A stretch of 64,000 nt of DNA from WTFY01 sp965203725 (GTDB lineage: Bacteria > Pseudomonadota > Gammaproteobacteria > UBA4575), in NCBI GenBank assembly GCA_965203725.1, contig CBDBDH010000002.1, positions 372,001 to 436,000 of the forward strand. Direction: 5' to 3'. This document shows, piece by piece, positions 17,960 to 27,211 of this stretch. The position numbers and the translations under genes are program-made. Positions within the stretch are counted from its first letter, which is position 1. Each line of letters begins with the position of its first letter. The notes beneath the pieces were generated by a model. It did not search any database and was not told the origin of the DNA. It worked only from the letters and a program-made list of their open reading frames with translations.

Positions 17960-19540
17960 TCACGTTCCCGTTTTATCTGCCTGGTACCGGCCGGCCAGGC
18001 GCTTGCGGTCGAACTTGCCATTGTCATTGCACGGGATTGCATCCGTCCAGAGATAGCGATCCGGCACCATGTACAGCGGCAGGACGTCCTTCAGGTACCG
18101 GTCCAGCGCAGCTTCCGCCTGTTCGGGCTCTTGGTCGGTAGTGCAGGTCAGGACGATGGACTGACCGCGCTGCGGGTGGGCCACGCCAAAGGCCACGGCT
18201 TCACGAACCGCGTCGTGCTGGCAGGCCGGACCCTCGATCTCGGCCGGGCTGACACGGTATCCCGAGGTCTTGATCATGTCGTCCATGCGCCCGACGAAAT
18301 AGAAGTATCCTTCCCGGTCCTGGCGGACGAGGTCCCCGGACCAGGCCACGACCTCACCGGAGCTGGCAGGGTCACCCACAAGCGGCCTGAACCGCTCACC
18401 GGTCTCCGCGGAATGGTTCCAGTACCCCTCGGCCACCAGCGCTCCGCCATGCACCAACTCGCCGACCTCGCCCGGATCACAGGGGGTGCCGTCCTCGCGC
18501 ACGACCTGGATCCTGGCCCCGGGGATGGCCTTGCCGATCGATGTGGGCCGGTGACGGATCTCTTGCGGCGGCAGGTAGGTGGAGCGGAAGGCCTCCGTGA
18601 AGCCGTACATCAGGTATATGTGGGTCGCCGGAAGCCTCTCGGCGAGCATCCTGACGGTTGTCTCGGGCAGGACATCGCCGGAACTGGTGATGTAGCGAAG
18701 CGTGGCGGCCGCGGGCTTCGGCCAATCCAGCCGGGCAAGCTGCTGCCACAGGGCAGGGACCCCGGCGAGGCCCGTGATCTGGTCGCGCCCGATGGCCTTG
18801 AGGATATCCTGCGGCAGGAGGTAGTCGAGGATCACCACCGTCGCCCCCACACTGAATGCGGTGCTCAGCTGGCTGAACCCGTAGTCGAAGCTGAAGGGCA
18901 GCACGGAGAGGACCCGGTCCGTCGACGTGTTTTCCAGGTACGCGGTCACACTTTCCGCTCCCGCACGCAGGTTCCTGTGGGTAAGCATGACCCCCTTGGG
19001 CAGGCCGGTGCTTCCGGAGGTGTAGAAAATGGCCGCAAGATCCGCATCGTCCAGGTCCGCCCTGGACGGTGCGGGCCGTGCACAAAATTCCCGCCAGCCT
19101 TCTGTGCGCACGGCCTGGTCCGGATCCCCGGGCGGGACCGAGTGCCGGTCGATGACGACCACCGTGTGCAGCTCGGGACTGTGAAAAAGTGCCTCGTGCA
19201 ACGAGTTGAGCCGGCTTGAGGTCGTCACCAGGACTTCCACGCCGCAGTCCTCGAGGATGTGACCGGCTTGCCGGGACTTCAGGGCCGGGTTGACCGGCAC
19301 CAGGCAGGCGCCGGCGTGCAGGGCTCCGAAAAAAGCGACCACGGCCTCGATGCACCGCGGCAGGTACACGCCGATGCGGGCTGCGCGCGACAGCCCGACC
19401 CGCTGGCAACCACCCGCGAAGCGCTCGCATGCAGCGTTCAGGTCGTGATAGGAGATCTTTTCTTCACGATACTCGAGGGCAACCTTGTCCGGACGTTCCC
19501 GAGCCTGTGCCGGCAGCAGCGAGTGAAGTGGCAAGGACAT
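17960..19540 (-). CDS. AMP-forming acyl/amino-acid ligase, exosortase-A-system type
   Basis: A 526-residue adenylate-forming enzyme of the ANL superfamily. The P-loop-like YTSGSTGLPKGVMLTHRNL, the YGFTEAFRST core, WSGDLVRQDREGYFYFVGRMDDMIK and the C-terminal catalytic Lys in NDNGKFDRKRLAGR are intact. No carrier or condensation domain is fused. With the ACP and decarboxylase next door it probably activates a substrate and loads the ACP. It is the fifth gene of the minus-strand operon, 48 bases after the ATPase stop. Confidence 0.85.
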   Translation of the reverse strand: MSLPLHSLLPAQARERPDKVALEYREEKISYHDLNAACERFAGGCQRVGLSRAARIGVYLPRCIEAVVAFFGALHAGACLVPVNPALKSRQAGHILEDCGVEVLVTTSSRLNSLHEALFHSPELHTVVVIDRHSVPPGDPDQAVRTEGWREFCARPAPSRADLDDADLAAIFYTSGSTGLPKGVMLTHRNLRAGAESVTAYLENTSTDRVLSVLPFSFDYGFSQLSTAFSVGATVVILDYLLPQDILKAIGRDQITGLAGVPALWQQLARLDWPKPAAATLRYITSSGDVLPETTVRMLAERLPATHIYLMYGFTEAFRSTYLPPQEIRHRPTSIGKAIPGARIQVVREDGTPCDPGEVGELVHGGALVAEGYWNHSAETGERFRPLVGDPASSGEVVAWSGDLVRQDREGYFYFVGRMDDMIKTSGYRVSPAEIEGPACQHDAVREAVAFGVAHPQRGQSIVLTCTTDQEPEQAEAALDRYLKDVLPLYMVPDRYLWTDAIPCNDNGKFDRKRLAGRYQADKTGT

Positions 19541-19588
19541 GGCAACAGTCTATTCGAAATCTCATTCAAGACAAGGACGCGGCCGGGG

Positions 19589-21415
19589 TCAGGTGAGCGA
19601 TGCGCGCTGCAACTCCGCTTCGCTGCGGTGGCATGCGATCGTGTGGCCCCGATCGAAGGTGTGCAAGGGGGGTGTCTCGTGATCGCAGGTCCCGGCAATG
19701 GCCAGCGGGCAGCGGCGAAAAAACGGGCAGCCCCTGTCGGTGATTTCGACGCCCTGGTCGATGCTGGCCCGGGTCTCGCGCAGTTCGAGCGTTCTTTCCA
19801 GCCAGCCCGTGTCCAGTTCCGGAACCGAGGCAACCAGCAGGCGGGTGTACGGGTGGTAGGGCGGTGCAAGCACACGCCTTGCAGGGCCTTGTTCCACCAC
19901 CTGCCCGGCATAGAGCACGGCGATGTCATCTGCAAAGGAGGCCACCGCCGACAGGTCATGGCTGATGAAAACAAAGGAAACCCCGGTTTGCTGGCGAAGG
20001 CGCTTGAGAAGCTGGATGATGCTGGCGCCGATAATGGTGTCCAGGGCCGAGATCACCTCGTCGCACAGCAGGATCTCGGGGGATGCGGCAAGCGCACGTG
20101 CCAGGTTGATGCGCTGCTTCTGGCCTCCGGACAGCTCCTCGGGGTAGCGCCTGGAAAATTCCGGGGGCAGTTCAACCATGTGCAGGAGCTCGGCGATGCG
20201 CTGTTTTTTCGCATCGCCCGAGAGCCCGAAGTAGAACTCGAGTGGGCGCCCGAGAAGCTGGTCGGCCCGCTGATGCGGATTGAGTGCGTTATCGGCCATC
20301 TGGAAAACAAACTGGATTTTCTGTAGTTGCCCGCGCTCACGCTGCCTGAGGCCGGGTTCAAGGGGCTGGCCCTTGAGCCGCACTTCGCCTTGCATGGCCG
20401 GCAGCAGTCCCGAAATCACCCGGGCCAGCGTCGACTTGCCGCAGCCTGACTCGCCGATTACGCCCAGCGTGTGACCGTGCTCGACCCGGATATGGACATC
20501 CCGAAGCACCTTGAGCAGTTGCCCGTTCGCCCGTTTTCTTGCGTACCCCGCCGTCAGGTCGGTCACCTCCAGTGCCGGGACGTCCTGTTCCGTTTGCTTT
20601 GCCGCGAGCGGTCCCTGAACGGTATCTGGAGTCGGTCGAACGGCGTCGATCAGCTGGCGCGTATAGCGGTGCTGCGGGCGGTGGAGAATCTCATCGACGC
20701 TGCCGTATTCCTTGATCTCTCCAGCATAGAGCACGGCGATCCGGTCTGCGATCTGTGCCACGACGGCAAGGTCGTGGGTCACGTAAAGGGCGGCGGCGCC
20801 CTCCCGGCGGATGACGTCCTTGAAGGCCTTGAGCACCTCGATCTGCGTGGTCACATCCAGTGCGGTGGTGGGTTCATCCAGGACCAGGAGGTCCGGCCTG
20901 GCGCACAGGGCCATCGCGGCCATGAGCCGCTGCAGCTGGCCGCCGGAGACCTGGTGCGGGTAACGCCGGCCCAGGTGATCCGGATCGGGCAGACCCAGGG
21001 CGCGGTAGAGATCACCAGCGCGCCGGTCCGCCTCGCCCTGGGAGAGCTGTCCGTGCAGCACGCAGGCCTCGGTCACCTGGGCCCCGATCCTGAGGGCGGG
21101 GTTGAAGGCCGCGACCGCACTTTGCGCGAGGTAGGCGACCCGTTGTCCGCGAAGTCTTCGTTTTTCATCGGGCGCCATCGCGAGGATGTCGTCGCCGTTG
21201 AGCCGGACCTCGCCTGCGCGGAACTCCAGGCCCGGCTTGGCGTACCCCAGGGCCGATAATGCGAGCGTGGTCTTGCCGGATCCGGACTCGCCGATCAGTG
21301 CCAGGACCTCGCCTGCCTCAAGCTGCAAGCTGACTCCCCGGATGACGGGTGCCCGGTGGTCCGCACGGCCCGTCGCGCCCACCACGAGCTTCTCGATTTC
21401 CAGAAGCGCGGCCAT
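19589..21415 (-). CDS. Fused double ATPase of a peptide/opine-type ABC importer
   Basis: 608 residues containing two complete ABC domains in one chain, equal to DppD plus DppF. The first has Walker A GESGSGKTTL and signature VSGGQLQRL; the second has GESGCGKSTL and LSGGQKQRINLARAL. Each half has its Walker B (LLVLDEPTTALD and ILLCDEVISALD). The C-terminus carries the oligopeptide-type Cys-containing tail (DRGCPFFRRCP). The start codon overlaps the upstream permease stop. Substrate class is peptide, nickel chelate or opine-like; this cannot be narrowed. Confidence 0.92.
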   Translation of the reverse strand: MAALLEIEKLVVGATGRADHRAPVIRGVSLQLEAGEVLALIGESGSGKTTLALSALGYAKPGLEFRAGEVRLNGDDILAMAPDEKRRLRGQRVAYLAQSAVAAFNPALRIGAQVTEACVLHGQLSQGEADRRAGDLYRALGLPDPDHLGRRYPHQVSGGQLQRLMAAMALCARPDLLVLDEPTTALDVTTQIEVLKAFKDVIRREGAAALYVTHDLAVVAQIADRIAVLYAGEIKEYGSVDEILHRPQHRYTRQLIDAVRPTPDTVQGPLAAKQTEQDVPALEVTDLTAGYARKRANGQLLKVLRDVHIRVEHGHTLGVIGESGCGKSTLARVISGLLPAMQGEVRLKGQPLEPGLRQRERGQLQKIQFVFQMADNALNPHQRADQLLGRPLEFYFGLSGDAKKQRIAELLHMVELPPEFSRRYPEELSGGQKQRINLARALAASPEILLCDEVISALDTIIGASIIQLLKRLRQQTGVSFVFISHDLSAVASFADDIAVLYAGQVVEQGPARRVLAPPYHPYTRLLVASVPELDTGWLERTLELRETRASIDQGVEITDRGCPFFRRCPLAIAGTCDHETPPLHTFDRGHTIACHRSEAELQRASLT

Positions 21416-22350
21416 CAGAGGATTTCCCCGGCAAGTTTTCCGCCATGGTGGGCGGAGATGTCATCGACGACCAGGTTGATGGCCACGGTCAGGGTGGCAA
21501 TGGCAAGCGCCGGGACAAGGGGGGCGATGGCCCCGTAGGGCAGCCCGGCCAGGTTTTCCCGGACCATGCCGCCCCAGTCCGATTGCGGCGGCTGCACGCC
21601 CAGCCCGAGAAAGCTCAGGCCCGAGAGGAACAGGATGATGTAGACGAAACGCAGGCCAAAATCGCTCGCCATGGGAAGGATCATGCCGGGCAGAACCTCG
21701 CGGCGGATGATCCACCCGAGTCCCTCGCCGCGCACCCGTGCCGCATCCACGAAGTCGCTGACCATGATGTCCAGCCCGAAGGCCCGCGCGATCCGGAACA
21801 CGCTGGAGGCGTAGATCACGCTGGTGAGGACAATGAGCACCGGCAGGGAACTCCCGTAGGCGGAGATCACGACCATGCCCAGCATGATGGTCGGCATGGA
21901 CAGCACGGCATCGTTGAGCCGGCTGAGCGAGCTGTCCAGCACCCGCCCGCCTGCAGCCGCCGCGATCCCCAGCGTGATGCCGATGAGGTAGGCGAACAGG
22001 GTGGCGATCAGCGAGATTCCGATCGTTGTGCGGGCTCCATAGAGCAGCCGCGACAGGGTGTCGCGTCCCAGGTAGTCCGTCCCCAGCCAGGCGACGGCCC
22101 CCGGAGGCTGGAAGTCGGTGGCCGGATAGGGGTCATCCAGCCCGGGCACGATGAACAGGGCCTCGTCCAGGAATTCCGCCTCGTGGTAGGGGGCGATCCA
22201 GGGGCCGACGAGGACCATGGCGGCCCAGAACAGGATCACGGCGATGCCGGTCTTGCCGGCAGCGGTGAACCGCAGATGCCGGGTCGGGCGATCGCCGGAC
22301 CCGGCCTGGGCGTGTGAAGTATCCGACGGACTGTCCACGGGAGGGCTCAT
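21415..22350 (-). CDS. ABC importer permease (DppC type)
   Basis: A 311-residue inner-membrane permease. After a polar N-terminus come a first helix (AVILFWAAMVLVGPWIAPY) and about five more. The conserved LGTDYLGRDTLSRLLYGARTTIGIS motif of DppC/OppC proteins is present, as is the EAA loop DFVDAARVRGEGLGWIIRREVLP that contacts the ATPase. The ATG at 22350 overlaps the DppB stop by 4 bases (ATGA). The longer open frame continuing upstream within dppB is a shadow. Confidence 0.92.
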   Translation of the reverse strand: MSPPVDSPSDTSHAQAGSGDRPTRHLRFTAAGKTGIAVILFWAAMVLVGPWIAPYHEAEFLDEALFIVPGLDDPYPATDFQPPGAVAWLGTDYLGRDTLSRLLYGARTTIGISLIATLFAYLIGITLGIAAAAGGRVLDSSLSRLNDAVLSMPTIMLGMVVISAYGSSLPVLIVLTSVIYASSVFRIARAFGLDIMVSDFVDAARVRGEGLGWIIRREVLPGMILPMASDFGLRFVYIILFLSGLSFLGLGVQPPQSDWGGMVRENLAGLPYGAIAPLVPALAIATLTVAINLVVDDISAHHGGKLAGEIL

Positions 22351-23315
22351 CGGGGATAGCGAAGCCTTGGATTGGACAGGATCGAGGCCAGGTCGGCGAA
22401 GAAAACCAGCACGATGTACGCGCTGCAGAAAATCATCGCACAGGCCTGCACGAGGGGCAGATCCCGTGTTTGCACGGCATCGACCATCAGCTTGGCAAGG
22501 CCCGGGTAGGCGAAGATGGTCTCGACGATGACCACCCCGCTGACCAGATAGGCCAGGTTCAGGGCGATCACGTTGACGATCGGCCCGACGGCATTGGGCA
22601 GCGCATGGCGAAGGACAATTCTTCTGCGCGACAGCCCCTTGAGAACGGCCATCTCGATATACGGGGAACTCATGACGTTGAGCACGCTGGCCCGCGTCAT
22701 GCGTATGATCTGTGAGGATGCCACGACCACCAGGGTCAGGGTCGGCAGGGCCAGCGCCTTGAACAGGGCCGTTCCGGTTTCGGTCCCGCTGACATAAGCG
22801 GTCGCCGGCAGCCAGCCCAGATACACGGCCACAACCAGCACCAGGGCGGTGGCCACCAGGAACTCCGGCACGGAAACCAGGCCCAGGGTGGTTAGCGTGA
22901 TGGACCGGTCCAGGCGGGTCCCGGCGCGTGCGGCCGCCAACAGTCCCAGCCCCAGGGAAAGCGGCACGGCAATCAGGGCCACCGCACCGGCAAGGTGTAC
23001 GGTGTTGACCAGGCGGGGCGCGATCATCTCCGAGATCGGCGTGCCGCCCGTGCCGGTCCCGGAGCCGGCCTTGGAAATGCCGAGATCCCCGCTCAGCAGG
23101 TCGCCCAGCCACAGGAAATAGCGCAGGTAGGCGGGCTGGTCGAGACCGAGGGTACTGCGAAGGGCGGCCAGCGATTCGGGTGTGGCCATCTGTCCCAGGA
23201 TGATGCTGGCGACATCCCCCGGAAGGACGCTGGTACCGAGAAAAATCAGCACCGACACGACGGCCAGGGTGGCCAGACCGGTGGCGATTCGGTGCAGGAC
23301 GGCACGGATCAGCAT
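22347..23315 (-). CDS. ABC importer permease (DppB type)
   Basis: A 322-residue permease. The N-terminus LHRIATGLATLAVVSVLIFL is the usual first membrane helix, the periplasmic loop LGLDQPAYLRYFLWLGDLLSGDLG matches the DppB family, and the EAA loop is the late YIEMAVLKGLSRRRIVLRHALPN. Six membrane helices are expected. The gene lies 19 bases after the binding-protein stop and is translationally coupled to the second permease. Confidence 0.92.
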   Translation of the reverse strand: MLIRAVLHRIATGLATLAVVSVLIFLGTSVLPGDVASIILGQMATPESLAALRSTLGLDQPAYLRYFLWLGDLLSGDLGISKAGSGTGTGGTPISEMIAPRLVNTVHLAGAVALIAVPLSLGLGLLAAARAGTRLDRSITLTTLGLVSVPEFLVATALVLVVAVYLGWLPATAYVSGTETGTALFKALALPTLTLVVVASSQIIRMTRASVLNVMSSPYIEMAVLKGLSRRRIVLRHALPNAVGPIVNVIALNLAYLVSGVVIVETIFAYPGLAKLMVDAVQTRDLPLVQACAMIFCSAYIVLVFFADLASILSNPRLRYPR

Positions 23316-23334
23316 GACGGCCTGTAGCTCGGGT

Positions 23335-24936
23335 TCACTCGCTCATCCAGGCAAATTCGACCCATTCGTGAGCGCCCGTCGCACCCAGCGGTACCACCGG
23401 GATGCCATGGATCCTGTCACTGACACCATCGAGGATGTTGATGTGGGAGGGGATCACCATGCCGCTGCCCTCGTGCACGAGTCGCTGCATCTCGCAGAGC
23501 ATCTCGTAACGCCGGGCCGAATCGGTCTCGGCCAGCTGCATCCGCAGCAGCTCCCCAAACCGCGCGTTGTTCCAGTACGTGTCGTTCCAGGCGGCTCCTG
23601 GTGCAAACTGGATGGCAAGCATGGCGTTGGCCGTCGGTCGCATGTTCCAGGAGACCACGTTCATCGGTTCCTTCATCCATACCGCTCCCCAGTAACCATC
23701 GGTCGGGACCTGCCGTATGGCCAGGTCGAAACCGATTTTCTTCAGGTTGGCCTGCATCAGCAGGCAGGTCTCGACAATGCCGGCGGCCACCGGGGCCACG
23801 AAAAGCTCGGCGGACGAGATCCCTGCCTGTTGCAGGTGCCACTTCGCCTGGTCCGGATCGTAGGGGCGCTGCGGCAGTTCCGCACAGTGATCGGCCCCGT
23901 ACGCAGGCGAGATCGGATGATCGTTTCCGACCTGGCCGTGCCCCTTGAGGATGGAACGCACGATGCGTTCACGGTCCTGGATGTACTGCATGCCCTTGAC
24001 AAAATGGTCGTTCGCCCCGGGCGGGGTGTTCTTGAGGCAGCAGATCCCGCCGTAGCGCCCGGACGGCGTCGAGTTGACGTGCACGCCCTCGGTTTTTTCG
24101 ATCAGCCGGACACTTCGGGAATTGACCGAGGCGATGAGATGCACGTCTCCTGCGATGAGCGCGTTGACCCGCGCGGTCGGGTCGGTGATCGCGGTCAACA
24201 CCAGGGCATCGAAGTTCGGCCCGTCCCGCCAGTAGTTGGGATTTCGCGTGTGCAGCGAGCGAACCCCCGGTTCGAAGGATTCCAGTACGTACGGGCCGGT
24301 CCCGATGCCCTTGCGAAAGTCGGTGGTGCCCTGCTTGACGATCTTGGCCTGCTTTTCGCCCAGCTTGACCGGCAGGTCCCGGTCGGGAGCACTGAGCCGG
24401 ACCCGGACCGTGTGCTTGTCGAGTTTGCGCCACTCGGTGACCGTGGCGAAGTAGGCCTTGATCACCGAAGGTGAATCCGGCCCAAGGTGACGGTTCATGC
24501 TCCAGACGACGTCGTCCGCAGTCAGCGGGGCGCCGTCATGGAACTCCACGCCCTTGCGGATCCTGAAAGTGAATTCGGTGGCATCGCGGTTGGCGCTCCA
24601 CTCCTCCGCAAGCTCCGGGTGCAGGGTCAGGTGATCGAGGATCTGCGTGAGGTTGTTGTAGCAGGCCCGCCCGCGCGTGTAATCGATGCCCGAGGTGAAC
24701 ACGATCGGATCCAGCTGGTCATCCGGTCCGTGCAGGTTGCTGGCGAAAATGGCGGTGCCGCCCCTGCGCGGGCTCGCAGCCAAAGCTGCGGCGCGGGCCA
24801 GATGGGACTGGGCGGTTGCAGCAGAGATGCCAAGCGCGCCGAGCGCGGCAAGGAAGTCGCGACGACTGATGCCGCCGTCTTTGAATTTTTGCTGCAAGGT
24901 CCGGAGGTCCTTGCCTGTCGTTTCATCCCCGTACAT
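23335..24936 (-). CDS. Tat-exported solute-binding protein, peptide/nickel family (SBP_bac_5)
   Basis: A 533-residue periplasmic binding protein, first gene of the importer operon. The N-terminus has a twin-arginine signal: SRRDF at residues 24-28 followed by a hydrophobic Ala/Leu stretch, so it is exported folded. The family signature region EFTFRIRKGVEFHDGAPLTADDVVWS is clear. DppA/OppA proteins are normally Sec-exported; a Tat signal suggests a cofactor or a metal-bound ligand, though it occurs elsewhere in the family. The ligand is unknown. Confidence 0.92.
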   Translation of the reverse strand: MYGDETTGKDLRTLQQKFKDGGISRRDFLAALGALGISAATAQSHLARAAALAASPRRGGTAIFASNLHGPDDQLDPIVFTSGIDYTRGRACYNNLTQILDHLTLHPELAEEWSANRDATEFTFRIRKGVEFHDGAPLTADDVVWSMNRHLGPDSPSVIKAYFATVTEWRKLDKHTVRVRLSAPDRDLPVKLGEKQAKIVKQGTTDFRKGIGTGPYVLESFEPGVRSLHTRNPNYWRDGPNFDALVLTAITDPTARVNALIAGDVHLIASVNSRSVRLIEKTEGVHVNSTPSGRYGGICCLKNTPPGANDHFVKGMQYIQDRERIVRSILKGHGQVGNDHPISPAYGADHCAELPQRPYDPDQAKWHLQQAGISSAELFVAPVAAGIVETCLLMQANLKKIGFDLAIRQVPTDGYWGAVWMKEPMNVVSWNMRPTANAMLAIQFAPGAAWNDTYWNNARFGELLRMQLAETDSARRYEMLCEMQRLVHEGSGMVIPSHINILDGVSDRIHGIPVVPLGATGAHEWVEFAWMSE

Positions 24937-24965
24937 TGGTCATGGCTTTACAGGCGCACAGGTCC

Positions 24966-24971
24966 ATTATA
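24966..24971 (-). promoter_or_regulatory. -10 box of the importer/ligase operon
   Basis: On the minus strand TATAAT lies about 30 bases upstream of the binding-protein start (24936). The -35 region is weak. Proposed promoter for the six-gene operon running to 16720. Confidence 0.45.
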
Positions 24972-25224
24972 GAGGGGATTGTCCTGGGCGTCCCTTGAGG
25001 AGGGCCGATGTCGGATGGACGAGCGAAACCTTCTGGCACTTATCAGGGGCGGGGCGCTGAACCGGAGAGGCATCGGTTCATGGGCGCATAAAATCCGGCT
25101 CCGATTTTGCAGGTTTGTTTGAAGGATTCTTGTTAATATCCTACGCTCTGGCGGTTTGCACATTAATGAATATCATTTTCCAGCCCTGAGGCCATTCCGT
25201 TTACGACCCTGACGCTGTTTCTCC

Positions 25225-26304
25225 ATGAGTGATGAGCTAGAAAACTTGCGCGAGCAGATTGACGCCGTGGACCGCTCCCTGGTGGAGTTGATCAATGAGC
25301 GGGCAAAACTGGCCTTGCAGGTCGCACAGGCGAAAGAGAACTCCGACCAGACCCAAAGCTACTATCACCCGGAGCGCGAGGCGCTGGTCGTCCGGAACAC
25401 GATCAAGCACAACCAGGGCCCCCTGTCCGACAGGGAAATGGCACGCCTGATTCGTGAGACCATGTCCGCCTGCCTGGCCCTGCAGCAGCCGCTGCTGGTG
25501 GCCTTCCTGGGGCCGTCCGGGACCTTTACCGAGGAGGCCGCGCACAAGCATTTCGGAAACTCCATCCGCACCCTGGCCGCCGATTCCATTGACGACGTGT
25601 TCCGTGAGGTCGAGTCGGACAATGCCGATTACGGGGTCGTGCCGATCGAAAATTCAACGCAGGGCATCGTCAACAGCACGCTGGACATGTTTCTCGAATC
25701 CGAACTCAAGATCGTCGGCGAGGTCGAGCTGCATGTGCGCCAGCACCTGATGAGCAAGGCTGCGGCCCTGTCTGAAGTCAAGACGCTGTACGCCCACCAG
25801 CAGTCGCTGGCCCAGTGCAAGCGCTGGCTGCAGGCCAACCTGCCGGAAGTCGCGCAGGTACCGGTGCACAGCAATGCCGAGGCGGCCCGGCGTGCGGCGC
25901 AGGAACCGGATGCTGCGGCCATCGCGGGGATCGAGGCGGCACGCACCTACCAGTTGACGGTCCTGAAAAGAAGCATCCAGGATGCCGCGGACAACACCAC
26001 GCGGTTTCTGATCATCGGCAAGCAGCAAATCCGGCCCACCGGGGCGGACAAGACCACCTTGCTGGTCTCGGCAAAGAACAAGCCCGGCGCCCTCCACAGC
26101 CTGCTGCAGCCGCTGGCGGAGAATGACGTCAGCATGACGCGGATCGAATCCAGACCCTCGCACTGCGTGAACTGGGAGTACGTGTTTTTCCTGGACCTCG
26201 ACGGTCACCAGGAAGAGGCTTCAATCAAGCACTCGCTCGAAGCCCTGCAGGCCGAGGCCGGCCTGCTCAAGATCCTTGGCTCCTACCCCAAGGCCGTGCT
26301 TTGA
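25225..26304 (+). CDS. pheA: Bifunctional chorismate mutase/prephenate dehydratase (P-protein)
   Basis: Makes phenylpyruvate from chorismate. The order is a chorismate mutase AroQ domain (residues 1-85, LREQIDAVDRSLVELINERAKLA), then prephenate dehydratase (90-270, GPSGTFTEEAA; PIENSTQGIVNSTLDM), then an ACT regulatory domain (TLLVSAKNKPGALHSLLQPL; ESRPS binding motif), which implies phenylalanine feedback. It has 359 residues. It restarts the aromatic operon after the inserted block, and an extended -10-like TGTTAATAT lies about 90 bases upstream. tyrA follows after 21 bases. Confidence 0.97.
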   Translation: MSDELENLREQIDAVDRSLVELINERAKLALQVAQAKENSDQTQSYYHPEREALVVRNTIKHNQGPLSDREMARLIRETMSACLALQQPLLVAFLGPSGTFTEEAAHKHFGNSIRTLAADSIDDVFREVESDNADYGVVPIENSTQGIVNSTLDMFLESELKIVGEVELHVRQHLMSKAAALSEVKTLYAHQQSLAQCKRWLQANLPEVAQVPVHSNAEAARRAAQEPDAAAIAGIEAARTYQLTVLKRSIQDAADNTTRFLIIGKQQIRPTGADKTTLLVSAKNKPGALHSLLQPLAENDVSMTRIESRPSHCVNWEYVFFLDLDGHQEEASIKHSLEALQAEAGLLKILGSYPKAVL

Positions 26305-26325
26305 AGCACTCGCCGATACGCATCC

Positions 26326-27189
26326 ATGTTTGACAACGTCTACCTGGTCGGCGTGGGCCTGATCAACGGCTCGCTCGCCAGGGATATGAAACGCCTGGAA
26401 CTGGCCCGGGTCATCACCGGGCTCGGGCGAGACCGCGAGCGCCTGGCCGGCGCCCAGTCTGCCGGCATCATCGATCGCTACGCCTTGCTCAAGGAAGCGG
26501 ACGTGGCCGATGCGGACCTGGTGGTGCTCGGCGTGCCGGTGGCGAAGACCGCGGAGGTGCTGGCGGCGATCCAGCCCAGCCTTGCCCCCGGAGCCCTGCT
26601 GACCGATGTCGGCAGCACCAAGGGCAGCGTCATTGAGGCCGCCGAAGAGGTGTTCGGCGAGCTGCCCGAGCGCTTCGTCCCCGGACACCCGATTGCGGGC
26701 AGCGAACGGATCGGCTACGAGCATGCCGAGGAGGCGCTGTTTCGCGGGCGCAGGGTGATCCTGACCCCGACCGAGAATACGAATGCCGAGGCGCTGCAGC
26801 GCATCCGGGCCCTGTGGCGGGCCGTCGGCGCCCGGGTGGATGAGCTGAGTGCCGAGCAGCACGACCTGATCCTGTCGGCCACCAGCCACCTGCCGCACAT
26901 GGTGGCCTACACCCTGGTGAATTACCTGGAGCACAAGCCCGAAGCCGAACAGATTTTCGACTACGCGGCCGCCGGCTTTTACGACTTTACGCGGATCGCC
27001 TCCAGCAGCCCGGCCATGTGGACGGATATCTGCCTGGCCAACCGCGAGCAGCTGCTGGTCTCCATCGAGGGCTACCGGGAGCTTTTGAAGGAGCTGCACG
27101 CGCTCATCTCGGATCGCAAGGAAGAGGCCCTGTATGCCTTCCTGGAGCAGGCCAAGCACCTGCGCGATCACAATTCCTCAAAGAAGTAG
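26326..27189 (+). CDS. tyrA: Prephenate (arogenate) dehydrogenase
   Basis: NAD(P)-dependent oxidative decarboxylation of prephenate or arogenate toward tyrosine. The Rossmann motif VGVGLINGSLARDM is at the N-terminus; TDVGSTKGSV, PGHPIAGSE and the helical-domain SATSHLPHMVAYTLV identify the family. It is a 287-residue monofunctional form, without a chorismate mutase or fused AroA domain. Fused tyrA-aroA occurs in pseudomonads; here aroA is a separate gene starting 22 bases later. hisC, often between pheA and tyrA, is absent. Confidence 0.95.
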   Translation: MFDNVYLVGVGLINGSLARDMKRLELARVITGLGRDRERLAGAQSAGIIDRYALLKEADVADADLVVLGVPVAKTAEVLAAIQPSLAPGALLTDVGSTKGSVIEAAEEVFGELPERFVPGHPIAGSERIGYEHAEEALFRGRRVILTPTENTNAEALQRIRALWRAVGARVDELSAEQHDLILSATSHLPHMVAYTLVNYLEHKPEAEQIFDYAAAGFYDFTRIASSSPAMWTDICLANREQLLVSIEGYRELLKELHALISDRKEEALYAFLEQAKHLRDHNSSKK

Positions 27190-27211
27190 GGCGCACCCGC
27201 ACACCGGTTCC

